Of a stretch of DNA of 64,000 nt, positions 37,801-49,874 are shown piece after piece. Numbering within the stretch: position 1 is the first letter of the stretch; the number at the start of each line of letters is the position of its first letter. The stretch is from NCBI RefSeq assembly GCF_017562075.2, contig NC_054085.1, forward strand, positions 33,605,039 to 33,669,038. The letters run 5' to 3'. Source of the DNA: Anopheles merus (Eukaryota; Arthropoda; Insecta; Diptera; Culicidae). Made by a program: the position numbers and the translations under genes. Below the pieces are notes generated by a model. That model saw only the letters and a list, made by a program, of their open reading frames with translations. It had not been told where the DNA came from and made no database searches.

Positions 37801-40800
37801 CCATCTTGTTGATTCATTGTGGTTTATTCAGATAATAATCCCGATGATGTACCATTTCTGTTCAAACGAACCAGCCTTTACGCCACTTCCGCCCCCCGAA
37901 AGCTGTCAGGAATCTGTAATCCATCGCTTCAGTGCTAATAGATAAACATACACAGAGGCGTTCTTTGCATTCCACTCTGTCGGACCTACAAAGATTGGCA
38001 CATTGGCCTGTAGGAAGCCAAACCAAGAACCGATAATGGACGACGGCCTGAGTAATCGCAAGCACAAGGTATCATAAATTTTATCTCTCCGCTTTCGTGC
38101 GGAATTTTAATCAGCGAACCGAAACCATCCCACCGCTTCTGCCTGCTTGCCGGATTTATCAGCATCCTTCCAGCCGTCGCCGTATGCCAAACAATGGGCG
38201 GGCAGGATCAGCAGCATTTACCCGATTCCGGTCACGATCGCAAACCGATGGTCTATTTGTACACAAATTAAGTCCGAAATGGTTGCGTCCTCGACGGCAC
38301 AAACCATTGCCCGGGCGACCATTGCTGGGAGGGAATAGAACAAACTGTTACCATTTCCGGCTGCCAGCAGCGAACGGTTGGTCGGGTTGGTTAGCAGACA
38401 CAGTCTCACTTTCAGCACTGTCAGTCTTTTTTTTCGGCCGTGCTCACAGTAATATTGCCAAATATTCCAACACACACAGCAGCAGCGAGCTGTCACACTT
38501 TGCACAATTTGCGTATCGAAAGGTTGCCGGTGCTCTCAAAGGATGACTTTCTGCTCGGGCGCTTGTCGGTGGGTGAGACCCAATTTTCGGGCTCGAGGGA
38601 TTTTGTCAACGTAGTCGTTTGTTGCCTCTGTCGAATCCAAGCTTCGGTGGAAGGGTCCAATAGCCGGAGCAAAACCACCTGCTAAACCTGCCTGAACAAT
38701 AATCCAGATTCGGGACAAACCAGCGATGAAAGTTAATTTTCTGTCATCGTCAATCGTTTTGTGACCTTATTCTGCTGTTTGGAGGTTCGGAACTGCATGG
38801 GAGTGTTGTTAAACCAAATTGTTAAATTTCTATCGCATCTTTCTTGATATGGGATGCGGACAGCTATTTGTTTGCTTAACGAACGTGTTTGGTGGTGAAT
38901 AGAACCTTTCCAGGCTTGAATTGCCAAACCAGGGATCTAAAGGGTGTCTGGGGCAGAATGCATGACTCTGCAACAAATGATGCAATGCATGTCCCGAAGC
39001 GTTTTGTTATAAACTACCCTGTACAAGTATGCTCAACTAAAGCAACGTGCAATGGGTTCGATTTACACCGAGAATTTGCATTTGTTTAGTAAATATTTTA
39101 ACTACCAACATCCCTTCTCGGAAGGCAAAGAATGGACCTGAGCTGTGATGGTCAGCAATCTAATACTAGCGATCCTCTTTATCTATCCCGTTTTCTCCGG
39201 GCACGCACGGAGAGCACTCTGATGGGAAGCATTTCTTCGTTGCAGGGGTTTTATGTGTTCGCTAGCCCGTTCTCTGTGTGTTGATATTCGAGCCGGGACT
39301 GCTCCAAGTGGACATAATAGTAACGGTCCGGGGCAGCATCGTGCTTCGAGCTGAGAATGAGAAATCGTGTTTGAAGAGGACCCATCATCGTCGTCGCATC
39401 CCATACCCCCACGCAACCCACGTCGATGGAGCTGTCAAACGGTGCCGGACAGCAGGCTAGAAAAGCCCCGTACTACCCATAGCCGTAGCCACCATCGCAC
39501 GTCCATCATCAAAGAGTGGCAGTTTTTCGTTTGCTTTGCAAGTAGTGTGGCAGCTCAAAAACACAAATAAAAGGCTCCCGTTTTTCGGTAAGCGCGTACG
39601 TGACTGGTAGCCACAGCCGGGTGTCAAAAAGGAGGAAAGAGATGAAACCATCGCAGGTGTGTCCATTTCGGTGCAAACGATTCACCTGGCTCGGCTAGAT
39701 GGCGTGTGCTTTTATCGCAAATGAAAACATTTTAAAGCACCACGCTCCGGTGCAACGGCAGTGTCCTCGAGCGATGGTAGATCGTTTTAAGACCGGCACC
39801 GGCAGCGAACCAGCCGGACAGGGTGGCGATGAAATCATTTCAAATGCTCCACCTAAGCCCATTCATTCATTCAGTAGCCTGATGCTGATTACATTTATCC
39901 GCGCGTTCGTATGCGTTTGCTTGCCCCTTCCTCGGGGGGAGGTCATCGGAGTCGTCGTGTTCTGGAGTGCAACGTGGCAGGCAAGCAGGGCAGGGCGTGT
40001 AATTTACATCTTATCTCGTACTCGGAATCGCTCCACAGCTCTCCACTGTAGGGGACGGAAGGCAGTGGAAGGACCGTCCGGAAGTAATATGTCAACGTTG
40101 CTCCATATGAAAGCAGCCGACTAGAGCAACGAGTCCGAACGAGTGAAAGGATTGCTTCTAGTGAATGGATGAATTACCAGCACCGGCAGTATGCATCATC
40201 ACTGTCATCACCTACACAAACACAACGGACCTGTGTGTCTTGTGTGGAGCTGCAAAACTGTACATGGCGTTCAGTTTACATTGCCCTACCTAGGAGATAC
40301 TGTTCTGTAGGGCTATTTTCCTCCGTTTTCCGTTTGAAATCGCTCCCTTCAAAGTATCTGGGCACTTCCTTACACGATTCCCTCTGCAGAGAAAGGTCTT
40401 TTCGGAATCGTATTTAAACGGATACGGTGCCGTTGGTGAAGGATAATGTCTACAAGTCGGGGTTCTTAGCCTCAACATCATCGTCCTTCATCGAGTCGGC
40501 TCAAATCTCAAAAGCGTAACAATGTGGCAAGCCGGAACAACTGTACCATTGTCGAACCGAGACCGGAACAGATTCGGTACAGGTTTTGGCAACGCAATCC
40601 GGTGCACGGGTTGAAAATGGGAATGCACTTTTGAGTTGCGGTGTGCGGTGGAAAGATAAATCAGGCTTACGGTTAGCGAGTTGTGACAGGGCGAGGCAGA
40701 TACTTAAGAATCTTTGCAAGCAACCCGGAACAGACAGAGGAGAGCAGCAGACTGCGATTGTTGACAATGGTAAATATATTTTCTTGCGTCAGTTCGCGGG

Positions 40801-42160
40801 GAAGGTGGGACGAGTTTGGGTTCTGCTACAAAAGGTACTTGCAAAGGACTTGAAAAGCGGCTTTATCTGAGCTGACTTCAGATCGGCTGTTAAGCGAGTT
40901 CAGGCGAGGTGTACTCCTTTATCATGGGAGCATTCTACCTGAGCGGGCGCAAACATTAGACAATGGTAGATCGTGTCGTGGAATGAAAGCGACCGAACGG
41001 TTGGTAATCTCTAGGATCATCTTGTACCACAAAGAAAGCTTGCTAGTTTCAAGATCACGTTACTGAATCGGCGATAGCTTTCCACTATCTTTGTGCAGTG
41101 TTTTCCTAAATGAAGAATGAACTATGTTTTTCTTAACTACAATTAAAGCTCCGACTAAAGTTTGAATGAAAATCCCAGCCAACGCTACCACAAAGCCCGG
41201 TATGGTTAGTTTGGCGTTTTGTTGAAACTGAAAATGTGTCTAAAATATACACCGGCTCGCTTGTGGATGCTTGCATTATCGCTATATTATGCTACAGTCG
41301 ATTGCTGTACGCTTCCTGTTTCTACTATTTCGCGCACCAAAAATTGCTCGAGTATAGTTATGAATAATTCATAGCTAAAACATCACCGAGCGCGCGTGGT
41401 ACAGAATAGATCCGCTAATGGAGTGAATGGACATTTGTGTTGTTTTACCTTGCAGCGGAGTGCACCACTCGACGGGGCGGTCCAAACCGGTTAAAAAGCA
41501 AAACGAAAAGAGTGGTGAAAAGCTTTTGGCAGTATCCTAGTGTGCGGAGTACGTTCGTGGTACTAATATCGGACGGGTGGTTTTTGAATTCAGCAGGCCG
41601 GGAGAAATGAATGCATTCGATTCGGCTCGACGCGATATAGGGAATAGTAACAGCAATAAAATATTCACGACGTTCTATTGTAAGTTTACATTCATTTATT
41701 CAATGCGGTACTGTAAAAATATTTTATAGTATGTTTATCATTTGTAGAAATGAACAGTTATTCACCGATGCAAATGGAATTAAAATCAATAATGGAAAAG
41801 GAGTCAATAAACTATTTTCTGATGCTCTAGTGATATTTTTAATAATTTTTATTTTTAATAAATGTTGTTGCTAAGTATGTTATTTGCAGAAGGTCTCAAA
41901 TTTGTCACATTTTTGGTTCTTTGTCAGGAATGTTTATAAGACAACGAGCTTATGAACTGCTTTGGGATAACTTGAATGATAAAAATGTGTTGAAAAAGAA
42001 TATAACTTCATATCTGTATTTTGCATGCAAGTTTTTGTTGATTGTTTCATGATTCAATTTGAACGACAGGATTGTAGACATGCATATCACCGAAAATAAT
42101 AGTATTATTACCACAACTACTGTTTACACTATTGGTGCTTCTTTGTCACAACAACGGTTG
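34850..42160. other. No gene recognised over 7.3 kb
   Basis: Apart from the promoter-like site and the minisatellite at 36387-36443, I see only short overlapping frames. Sequence from 41650 to 42130 is AT-rich. A minus frame near 35052-35273 encodes a hydrophobic stretch that could mimic a signal peptide, but it is antisense to the candidate promoter and has no other support. Confidence 0.5.
36387..36443. repeat. 16-bp minisatellite, 3.6 units
   Basis: The unit CTTGCTAAAATAAATG occurs three times with one variant base in the second copy, then a partial fourth copy. Confidence 0.93.
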
Positions 42161-42609
42161 TCGATCAAGTCCTGTCTGAACCAACTTAGAAGACTTGGTT
42201 TTCAGTGAATTATTGACTACTCGAGGGTGAAGACTTCTAGAACCATTTTCCATGAGTCATCCCAAACCCTGGCATATGCTGAAGATATTGACATTATTGG
42301 TCTGGGGCTCTGCCATGTAGCAGTATGTTTATAAGCCTGCCAAGGGATCAAGCAGGCGGCAGAGATCCTCGGACTGCAGATAAACCAGGCAAAGACCAAG
42401 CTGGCAACATCAGCGACCCTGCCAATAAGATTTGTTATTAAACGCTTGTTAAACGTAGGAGAGAATTCACCTCAAAGGTCAAAGGTCAGCAACGACAATC
42501 GTATGCAAGGTGAGTTGCGCGCAAGGATGCTGGCTGCCAATCGGTCATTCAACAGCCTGAGAAAGCAGTTCACCTCAAAGATATTGTCGCGACGGACGAA
42601 CCTGGGACT

Positions 42610-42699
42610 CAGTGGCGGATTAAGGGTTTCGGGGGCCCTAGGCGGAAAGACGAGTTAAGGCCCCCTGTGTCACAGGTTCTAACATTTATGCTGACGGAT

Positions 42700-42730
<31 letters not shown>

Positions 42731-42888
42731 GATTTGCGAGTCTTGGGGCCCCAACGGCCATCCTTCCGGGGTCCCTTGTCGCTAGTACTCTGTCCATACG
42801 GCATACTATAGAATGGCGATCTACGGGGCCCCTAAATAGCGGGGCCCCAGGCGACCGCCTAGTCCACCTACCGTTAGATCCGCCACTG
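42610..42888. mobile_element. hAT miniature element with perfect 8-bp target duplication (279 bp)
   Basis: The left end CAGTGGCGGATTAAGGG and the reverse complement of the right end, CAGTGGCGGATCTAACGG, share CAGTGGCGGAT exactly. The element is flanked on both sides by CTGGGACT (42602-42609 and 42889-42896), an exact 8-bp duplication as expected for hAT transposition. Removing the element and one duplicate restores continuity of the RTE gene around it. It is GC-rich, with GGGGCCCC motifs in inverted orientation and a G30 run. No transposase is present. Confidence 0.93.
42700..42729. repeat. G30 homopolymer inside the hAT element
   Basis: Thirty consecutive G residues. This would be prone to G-quadruplex formation and to sequencing length errors. 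Confidence 0.95.
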
Positions 42889-43177
42889 CTGGGACTATAT
42901 AACACCTATAAAGCACCAGTACTCACATTGCCCGTGATTGAGAGGAAGATGCTCTTAATGATAGAAGAATAGGAGGAACCTTTAAAACCTTTAAAACCTA
43001 ATAGGAGGAACCTTTAAAAGAGGAAGCGTGACAGGCTCAAATTGAGGGAGCTTGATGGCGTGGAGGCGTCCGCCAGTAAGGCCGGGATAACGAACTGGCA
43101 GACGAAGGCGCGAAACCGTGAGCTGTTTCGAACCTTCCTGAGGCAGGCCAAGACCGCAAAGACCGCTAAAACATAGA

Positions 43178-43297
43178 TTACCCATAGCAGGATAGTCAGT
43201 CCTACGTATGAGGGTGCATTATCCATTCGGGACTTGAACTCATGGTGAGCATGTTGTAAAGTCGTACGAGTTGCCGACTGTACCACGAAACAGGCTC
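43178..43297 (-). mobile_element. tRNA-derived SINE, copy 1 (tail-truncated)
   Basis: On the minus strand the head carries an A-box TGGTACAGTCG (43275-43285) and a B-box AGTTCAAGTCC (43230-43240; the first base deviates from GGTTCRANNCC), the internal RNA polymerase III promoter of tRNA-derived SINEs. The body ends CTGACTATCCTGCTATGGG and stops one or two bases from the RTE stop codon at 43176. The AT-rich tail seen in the 57.9-kb copy is missing. It resembles the SINE200 type of Anopheles, a name recalled rather than searched. Confidence 0.83.
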
Positions 43298-46200
43298 TAA
43301 CCTTTGAATATGCATCCTTATTTTACAAATTTTAATTTCAGAAACTTAAAAATAAAATTGTTTCAATAAAACGTGTAAGCAACAAATAAGCAGAGAAACA
43401 AAAACCTGCGATAAACGTTGCTCCCACAGAACAGCAGAGGCAACAAATGTATCATTACCGTTTAATTTTCCCTTACCTCATGAAACAACCATTAGCGAGG
43501 CACAAGCAACACGCTACCGCAGCGAGTGCGTAAATAATCCCGATAAAGTATATCATGCTGCACCACCACATAACTAGTTGTTCCCTCTTTATGACCATCA
43601 ACTACAGTAATAGTAAATCATCCCGTACCCGTATCCTCACTATTACCTCGCATGTTTCCCGAATAGTTTCCCCCAAAGTGTGCACTGTTCACCGAACACG
43701 TGGCACCACGGTGGCCTGTGTTTTAATTCGACAATTTGTGAGCGAAACTTTAACTGCTCTCGAGGGGCAGTAATACATTAAAGACACTTTTGCTCTCTCT
43801 CTCGCTCTCTCTATTCCTGTTTTTTCCACCATGATTAAGTATGTTGAGAATTACGAACAGAAATGAAGTACCAAGGGAGAAGCGCGCGGTGGAGAAGGTG
43901 CATAGCATAGCAGCGGCACTTTCTAAGACGACACTTGAAACAACACTTTAAGCTATAACAATCTCATTTCTCTCTGGCTGTGATAAAGCGTTATCCCACG
44001 ACGGCAGAGCTCGCGGAGCGCTGTGCCAAATGTGGAACACTTCACAATTTGGAGTTGCATTGCGATGCGATGAAGGAAGGCACAGAAAAAAGAAAGAAAG
44101 AAAAACAACACCAGCAGAAGTGAAATTGCTACCAGCTGCTTTGCAGACGGCACCTAACGCTTCGGTTCTGGCGGGTTGGTCAGCAAGCGTTTCAGGGGGG
44201 GATGGATGGATGGATGGATGGGGCTTGGCCTTGGGAAGTAGTAGTAACATTCCTGCTGTCCGACCACGAAACCCCAACGCAGTTGCCACTGGAAGCATTT
44301 TATCCCGCGCTGTGGGTGGTTGGGTTCGGACGGTTTGCCGCGACCAGCTGAAGTGGATAAAATTCAATTCAATTAAGTTTTAAATTAAATGTCCGAGCTG
44401 GTGGACGTGGGTGGGTGCTGTCTCCTGCCCGGAAAGCTCCCATCCCCGGTGGCGGGTCGTTTCTGCGGTCGGTTAACGTTAAGTTTGGCTTCGCGTGCTA
44501 AAATGCGACCTAAATGGCGGGTGAGGACAGTCGAGGACGGGAATAAAAATTATGCTTCCCCTAAACATCTCTCTATTTCCCCCTGACGCACAAACACATA
44601 CACTTTCGAGCCGAGATGTTCGGGTTTTTTTTTTTTGAAAACCAGCAGACCAGAGAGTGTCAGGAAAGCAGGGCAAAGCGACGCGCCATAGAGTGCACCC
44701 GTCCAAACGGATCAAAGTAATTCCGTGCGATCCCGCGAGCGATACGGAAGTGGTGGTTTATGCTCAACGAGGCAGGAAGGTTAGGAAGAGGGCTGAAGGG
44801 ACAGGCCAGGGAACGGAGTAGACATTATCGTTATTTTCATCATCATTATCGTTGTTATCTTTCGAAGATGGTGGACAGTCCTGGAGACTCGCGAAGGTGG
44901 AGACAACAACGGGCGCCTTGTTTGAGTGCAAGAGCGACATTGAGGAATGGTGGACATGGCGATGTACAGGAGGACAATGCTTGAAAGCAACCGTAAGCAT
45001 CCCATGGGCAAACAATATCGAATGAATTGAGCGGGTTCGTGTCGCTTTTCGTTTTTGGCTCTGGATAATGGCGTGTAAAAATTGAAGAATGGCTCCACAT
45101 TTTGAAGGTCATATTGTATTTGGTGGAGTTGAGAAATGGAAATGCTGTGTAGCTCATCAATGTGAAACAAATGGAAGCTTGAATAACAGGGAACTCAATG
45201 TCATTTCTATTGCTTGAGACTAACAATTTCTGTAGCGATTTTGCTTTCCTTCAGCACAGAGTAAAAATCAAAAAATCTAATATCCCAGTACCATTTTCTT
45301 GGGAACTCTCTTAACTACCCTTTGTACTCTGGATGAACTTCAGTAATAAGATTGTGTTAAAAAAATAAGCCATTACAAAATGTGCCACCAGCACAAACGA
45401 ACGGTTCCGCTTTGTTTCATTTCTCAAACTTCCATTGCACCTTAAGCAAAGCTCGTTCCACGCTGACAGGACTCGCATCAAAACCCATCAGCTTAAAGAA
45501 TGGGCAAGCTTTATCCTTCTGCATCCATTTTTTCTCTCTTCAGCTTTTCAAGCGCAGACTTGCCTGCCAAGCTCGTCTTTCTGCTTGAAGGAAATACTAA
45601 TGGAACTCACCGTGTGCCCGTGTGCCCCACCGAAGCGATGCAAATCTTGCCGGGCTTCTTGTTGTGCAGAATGTGCACCGAGACATTCCGAGTGAAGATA
45701 ACGTTTCGGTGCGTTCAGAGCTTTGGCGAGTGGATTTTTGAACGGATCGCGACTTTTAGCTGCATCGTGAGGCGCTACTCTTCTGAGAGGCAGTCTGTCA
45801 GTTACGACGAGTACGAGGCGAGGTGGGAAAGCTGCTCGGATTTGGTGCCTTCTGTGGTGCATTTGATGTGCCAGCAGGGTGGAGTACGGACCGGGTGGAA
45901 CGGCGTTCGGAGGAGTAGTTCATTTGCATTGCTTGCCAATTTTTATTTACAGTCTGGAGGGTTTGATTGTAGCTTGCCTTTGGGGCTTGCACTGCATGTG
46001 CAAGGGTGCAGGTAAGAATGGCTACAAAATTTGTGATAAGACATAACTGATTTAAGCTTGTTGATTTGGGTCGCGACAATTGTGTTTCTTTTTATATTTA
46101 CCATGATTGTATGCAGACATTTTCTAAAATAAAGGTTTGTTTCCCCTTCCTCAAATTGTTCCTAAATTTTGCACTTCTTAGACATCTATTTAGTTCCACT

Positions 46201-46427
46201 AATCATGTTTGCTATTAAGTATAGCATTCAATCAAGAGAGAACATAGTTTCGTACCTAACGCGTAATAATAAGAGTTTAAATATGCAAGTAAAATAGCAA
46301 ACTAACTAACTATAACATAAAAGCCTAGTATATGGTAGGACTGAGAGAGGAAATAACACTCATTTGATTTGATATAAACTTGTCAGAATAAATGCCACAA
46401 TAAGGAATGGGCGTAATAATAGATTTA
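43298..46427. other. No gene recognised
   Basis: Overlapping frames cluster at 43948-46079, the longest 171 codons at 45500-46015. None shows a recognisable domain. A short GGAT repeat lies at about 44204-44221. Confidence 0.5.
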
Positions 46428-46716
46428 ATAAAAATAAATAAATAAATAACTAAATAAATAAATAAAAATAATAAAAATGAATAAATAAATAAATAAGTTA
46501 ATGAATAAATAAATAAATAAATAAATAAGCAAATAAATAAAAAATAAATAAGTAAATAAATGAATAAAAAAATAAAAAAATTAATAAATAAATAAATTAA
46601 TAAATATATGAACAAATAAATAAACAAATAAATAAATGAAGAAGTTAATAAAAAAATAAAAATAAAAATAAAATAAAAATAAATAAATAAAATAAATAAA
46701 TAAATAAATAAAATAA
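46428..46716. repeat. AAAT-rich tetranucleotide tract (~290 bp)
   Basis: AAAT/AATA repeats with many single-base interruptions. It resembles an overgrown retrotransposon tail, but no element sequence precedes it, so it is listed as a microsatellite. Confidence 0.95.
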
Positions 46717-49096
46717 GGTTCTAAAATGATGTCTACACAGCTTATAGAATAACAAAAAAATTGAAGTATATCAGTAGCAAAAAGATATTAGAAAAATAAA
46801 ATAATTAAAACTACAATTTTGAACAATTAAACAGCATCCCAATTATTATTACTAAAACATGAAATACCCGATCAGCTAACAAAACCAACATTCGGCTCTG
46901 TCAATATAGAAACAATAAAAAGCTCATTTTTATGAAAAGAGTAACAATAAGCACGTCCTGGATTCAATCATGGAAGATGAATTGGAACTGAACAGCCGGC
47001 ACCACTACTCGAACAAAACGGTGTGTTCATAAAATCAGTTAACAGTTGCTCTATCATTGCTCGTGCTCGCCAGCGATCAGTAGATGAAAACGAGTGGAAA
47101 ATCTCTCATCACAAACACTCCGACAGGACGCATGATGAGAATACTAATCGCCGTTCATCTATCGTACACCCTTTCCCATTGAAAGCATCCCCATCCATCC
47201 CCCAAGCGGTGCATTGGCAAAAAAAAGGCGTCACCGTGTTTGGCTGCTAGCCCAAAAGGCCGAGACGATGGCGTACCGAGAAGAAATGGCTGTCGATAAA
47301 TTTCGAGACGTGCGGTTTTACATCGACGACCCATTTCGCTATTTCCCCCTCTTGGGCTGGCGGGTTTTAGCCCTCCTAAGGGCGCTACTCCACATTACGC
47401 CCTAAAAACCTCCTTTCGTGTGCCTTTTTTTCTCCTTTCGCTTCCCCGAAATTACACTAGCCAGTTCACTTAGGGCTTTAGCGCAGTTTGCACAATTTGT
47501 ACCGAAAGTTAAACGATAAAACCGGAACGTCCCCCCGGTGTGACGTCCCCCCGTTCGAACTGTTGGATTCTCTCTCCCCCTCCAAACACGATGCTTTTAG
47601 CGACTCGACATGTTGGGCCCGCAACGTTGGCTTTGTGCAGACAGCCTTACCCGGGGTTGACTTTTGCCGGCTAAAGAGGCTGACGAACCCACAGAGATGG
47701 AAACGGGGCGGTAATTTATCTTGTCGGCCCCCGTGTCGAAATGGCCCAACGTGCCTAGTTTATTTCGGTCGGGCAAAACAATCCCACCAGGAGCTACAAA
47801 ATAGCACAGGCACGAGGTAAAGTGAAACACATTCTCTTTGGTTGTGATGCGGTGGAGATAAGATCATCCGAGGTACACGGAGAACGGTGGGCGTTTTTGT
47901 GCACTAAATTTAGCGTTGTTTGCATCCTTTTTGCAACCAGTTTTGGCTGGCTGGACAGCCATGGCGGTGAAGACGTTGGCTGGCTTTTTTTTGTGTGTCC
48001 CCAAAAACTCGGACCGTTCATCATTCGAATTGTACAAGACACGAATCACAAGCCCTATCAGCGCGTTTTCCTTTGCGAGGAGATGATTTTCCTTTAGAGA
48101 TTAAAAGACAGCGTGCGGTATCGGCTTTGCTTTCAGAAAACACGGCTCCTGTTGATCCTAACTTTTCCCCGAATGGACTCAAAAAAAGGAGCTAGACAAT
48201 GGTTTGCTTGGCTGAAGTCTTAGCACCCAGACAACAGTCTTCTACTCAAGGCTCATAGAACTGCAAACCCCGATTCCCAGTGAAATGGGATCGTTTTTTT
48301 GCAAACATCTTCCGTTCTGCTGTAGTTGGCGTTTGTTTACCTAAGCAAAACCTTTGCCATCGTACAGTCCTAATCGACTATAATATGTTGTGTACCTGCT
48401 GATTAAAGACACTAAATAGATGGTGATTGGATCGAATATCTTGTCCACAAGACGGAAAGAAAGTTAATTAGTCTTTTGGTTGATCCAAAGCTCACTGGAG
48501 GCATGAGAAAATCAGTTTCCGGTTATGAAGAAAATAATTCAAAAAGAAGTATTAGCTAATGTTGCACGGCCTTTCGTTTAGCTGCTACATTCATTTTTTA
48601 AAAGGTACAATATCTTTCTGCTTTCCAAGGTGTAAATTAAACTTCAGCGACCTTCGCGTGAGCATCGCTGTACAAAAGCGACACACCACCGCTGCGAGCT
48701 ATTTTGTTTGATTTTGAACGTTCGTTTGGAGGCACCGGCAACGTCTAATAGCATTTAACTTTTCCGGCACGGGTTCGGGAAGGATTTTCCCATCATCGTT
48801 AAGACAGTTTGCTACAACAGCATGGTGTACAATATCACGATTTGCAGCTCAGTATTTAGCAGCAGCAGCACAGCTGCGTAGCTGATGACAGTGAAGGTAT
48901 GGAGGAAAATGTAGTTCATTGCGACGTGGGTGTGATGGCGTGAAAGGAGCAACGATGCTACTTGATCCTAGCTGATGATTTGATTAGGGATGTTGTGTTT
49001 AAAGCTGCACCAGCGATGACAGCCTCTCGTAGCGATTGCACCAGGGAGGGCTTTTTATCTAATTACCCGGACCCGGTTAGTTAAATGCTATTGACT

Positions 49097-49099
<3 letters not shown>
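46717..49099. other. No gene recognised
   Basis: AT-rich to about 47000, then mixed. Short overlapping frames only. Confidence 0.55.

Positions 49100-49170
<71 letters not shown>
49100..49170. repeat. GA dinucleotide microsatellite (71 bp)
   Basis: About 35 uninterrupted GA units followed by an AAAGAGGGAG extension. Confidence 0.97.
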
Positions 49171-49176
<6 letters not shown>

Positions 49177-49688
49177 GGAGTTGGCTTGGGGTGTTAATTA
49201 TTCACATGAGTACGCCAGTTGATAAGTTAGCTTGAAATGATGCGTTAATGGTATGTTAAATGGCAATGAAACGCTTAGATGTTAAAGTAGATAAATTGAA
49301 ATTATACGATCACTTTTAAGTAATGTGTCATTTCTGGAAGGAGTTTCTGCTTAGGGCGTGAGGTAAGGGAGTGTCGGCCAAACAGTTAAGAAGAAAAAAT
49401 ACTATTTGTGTCATGAGGTTATGAAAGTCATGCATTCGCTATTTCCAGGAATGAATTGACAGTTAGGGAATGAATCATAACGCTGCAGGTAATCTGTCTG
49501 GCGGCATACACTTAGACGTCATCAATTATTTGACGAAAATTAGACGGCCATTGGCAGCTAATGTCCCTGTGAGCGAAATGTTCGGTGCGATTTGATAGTC
49601 CATAGCGAGAAACTCGAATTGGAGGTTTTGATGTCACTAGCTTTGTTATGGGACTTATTGGATTCTATCTCTATGCTGGTTGTTTGTC

Positions 49689-49874
49689 ATTCTATTTGGC
49701 GTAAACGTCCCACGCGGACATGCCGGCTTATACAGGCTTTCAAGCCTTTATTCAATACCATATAGCCGGATAGTCAGTCTTTACTAAGGGGGGACGGTCC
49801 ATTCCGGGCTTGAACCCATTACGGGCGTGTTATTGAGTCGTTCGAGTTGACGACTGTACCACGGGACTGTCCCC
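49689..49874 (-). mobile_element. tRNA-derived SINE, copy 2 (different tail)
   Basis: Minus-strand A-box TGGTACAGTCG (49851-49861) and B-box GGTTCAAGCCC (49806-49816), 34 bases apart, as in a tRNA-type promoter. The head matches copies 1 and 3 through GACTGACTATCC. After that the sequence diverges completely: GGTATTGAATAAAGGCTTG, then GCCGGCATGTCCGCG and CGCCAAATAGAATG. So the head is shared but the tail belongs to another subfamily. Retention of both boxes suggests a nearly full-length copy. Confidence 0.85.

Larger units (their letters stand above)
42165..43176 (+). pseudogene. RTE-clade non-LTR reverse transcriptase remnant, interrupted by a hAT element
   Basis: The plus strand encodes scattered RTE-type RT segments: TIFHESSQTLAYAEDIDIIG (palm motif C), AAEILGLQINQAKTKL, ANRSFNSLRKQFTSK.LSRRTNLGL, and at the 3' end DGVEAS..KAGITNWQTKARNRELFRTF closing with TAG at 43174-43176. 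In motif C the first aspartate of the usual YADD is replaced by glutamate. Segments lie in different frames, and there are stops. About 50 expected residues between the ERK and DGVE blocks are missing; a duplicated GGAGGAACCTTTAAAA stands there instead (42970-43020). The hAT element at 42610-42888 splits the LGL-YNTYKAP segment. Only the 3' half of the RT gene is present, so this is a dead 5'-truncated copy. Confidence 0.87.

Noticed and set aside
43178..43297. Functional tRNA gene
   Set aside because: The A and B boxes are present, but the flanking arms do not fold into a standard cloverleaf and related copies are dispersed, so it is a SINE.
45500..46015. 171-codon plus-strand open frame
   Set aside because: Overlaps several other frames on both strands, no domain seen, and nothing distinguishes it from chance.
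46428..46716. AAAT tract as a retrotransposon tail
   Set aside because: The preceding sequence shows no retrotransposon coding remnant or 3' UTR resembling the 6.5-kb element.
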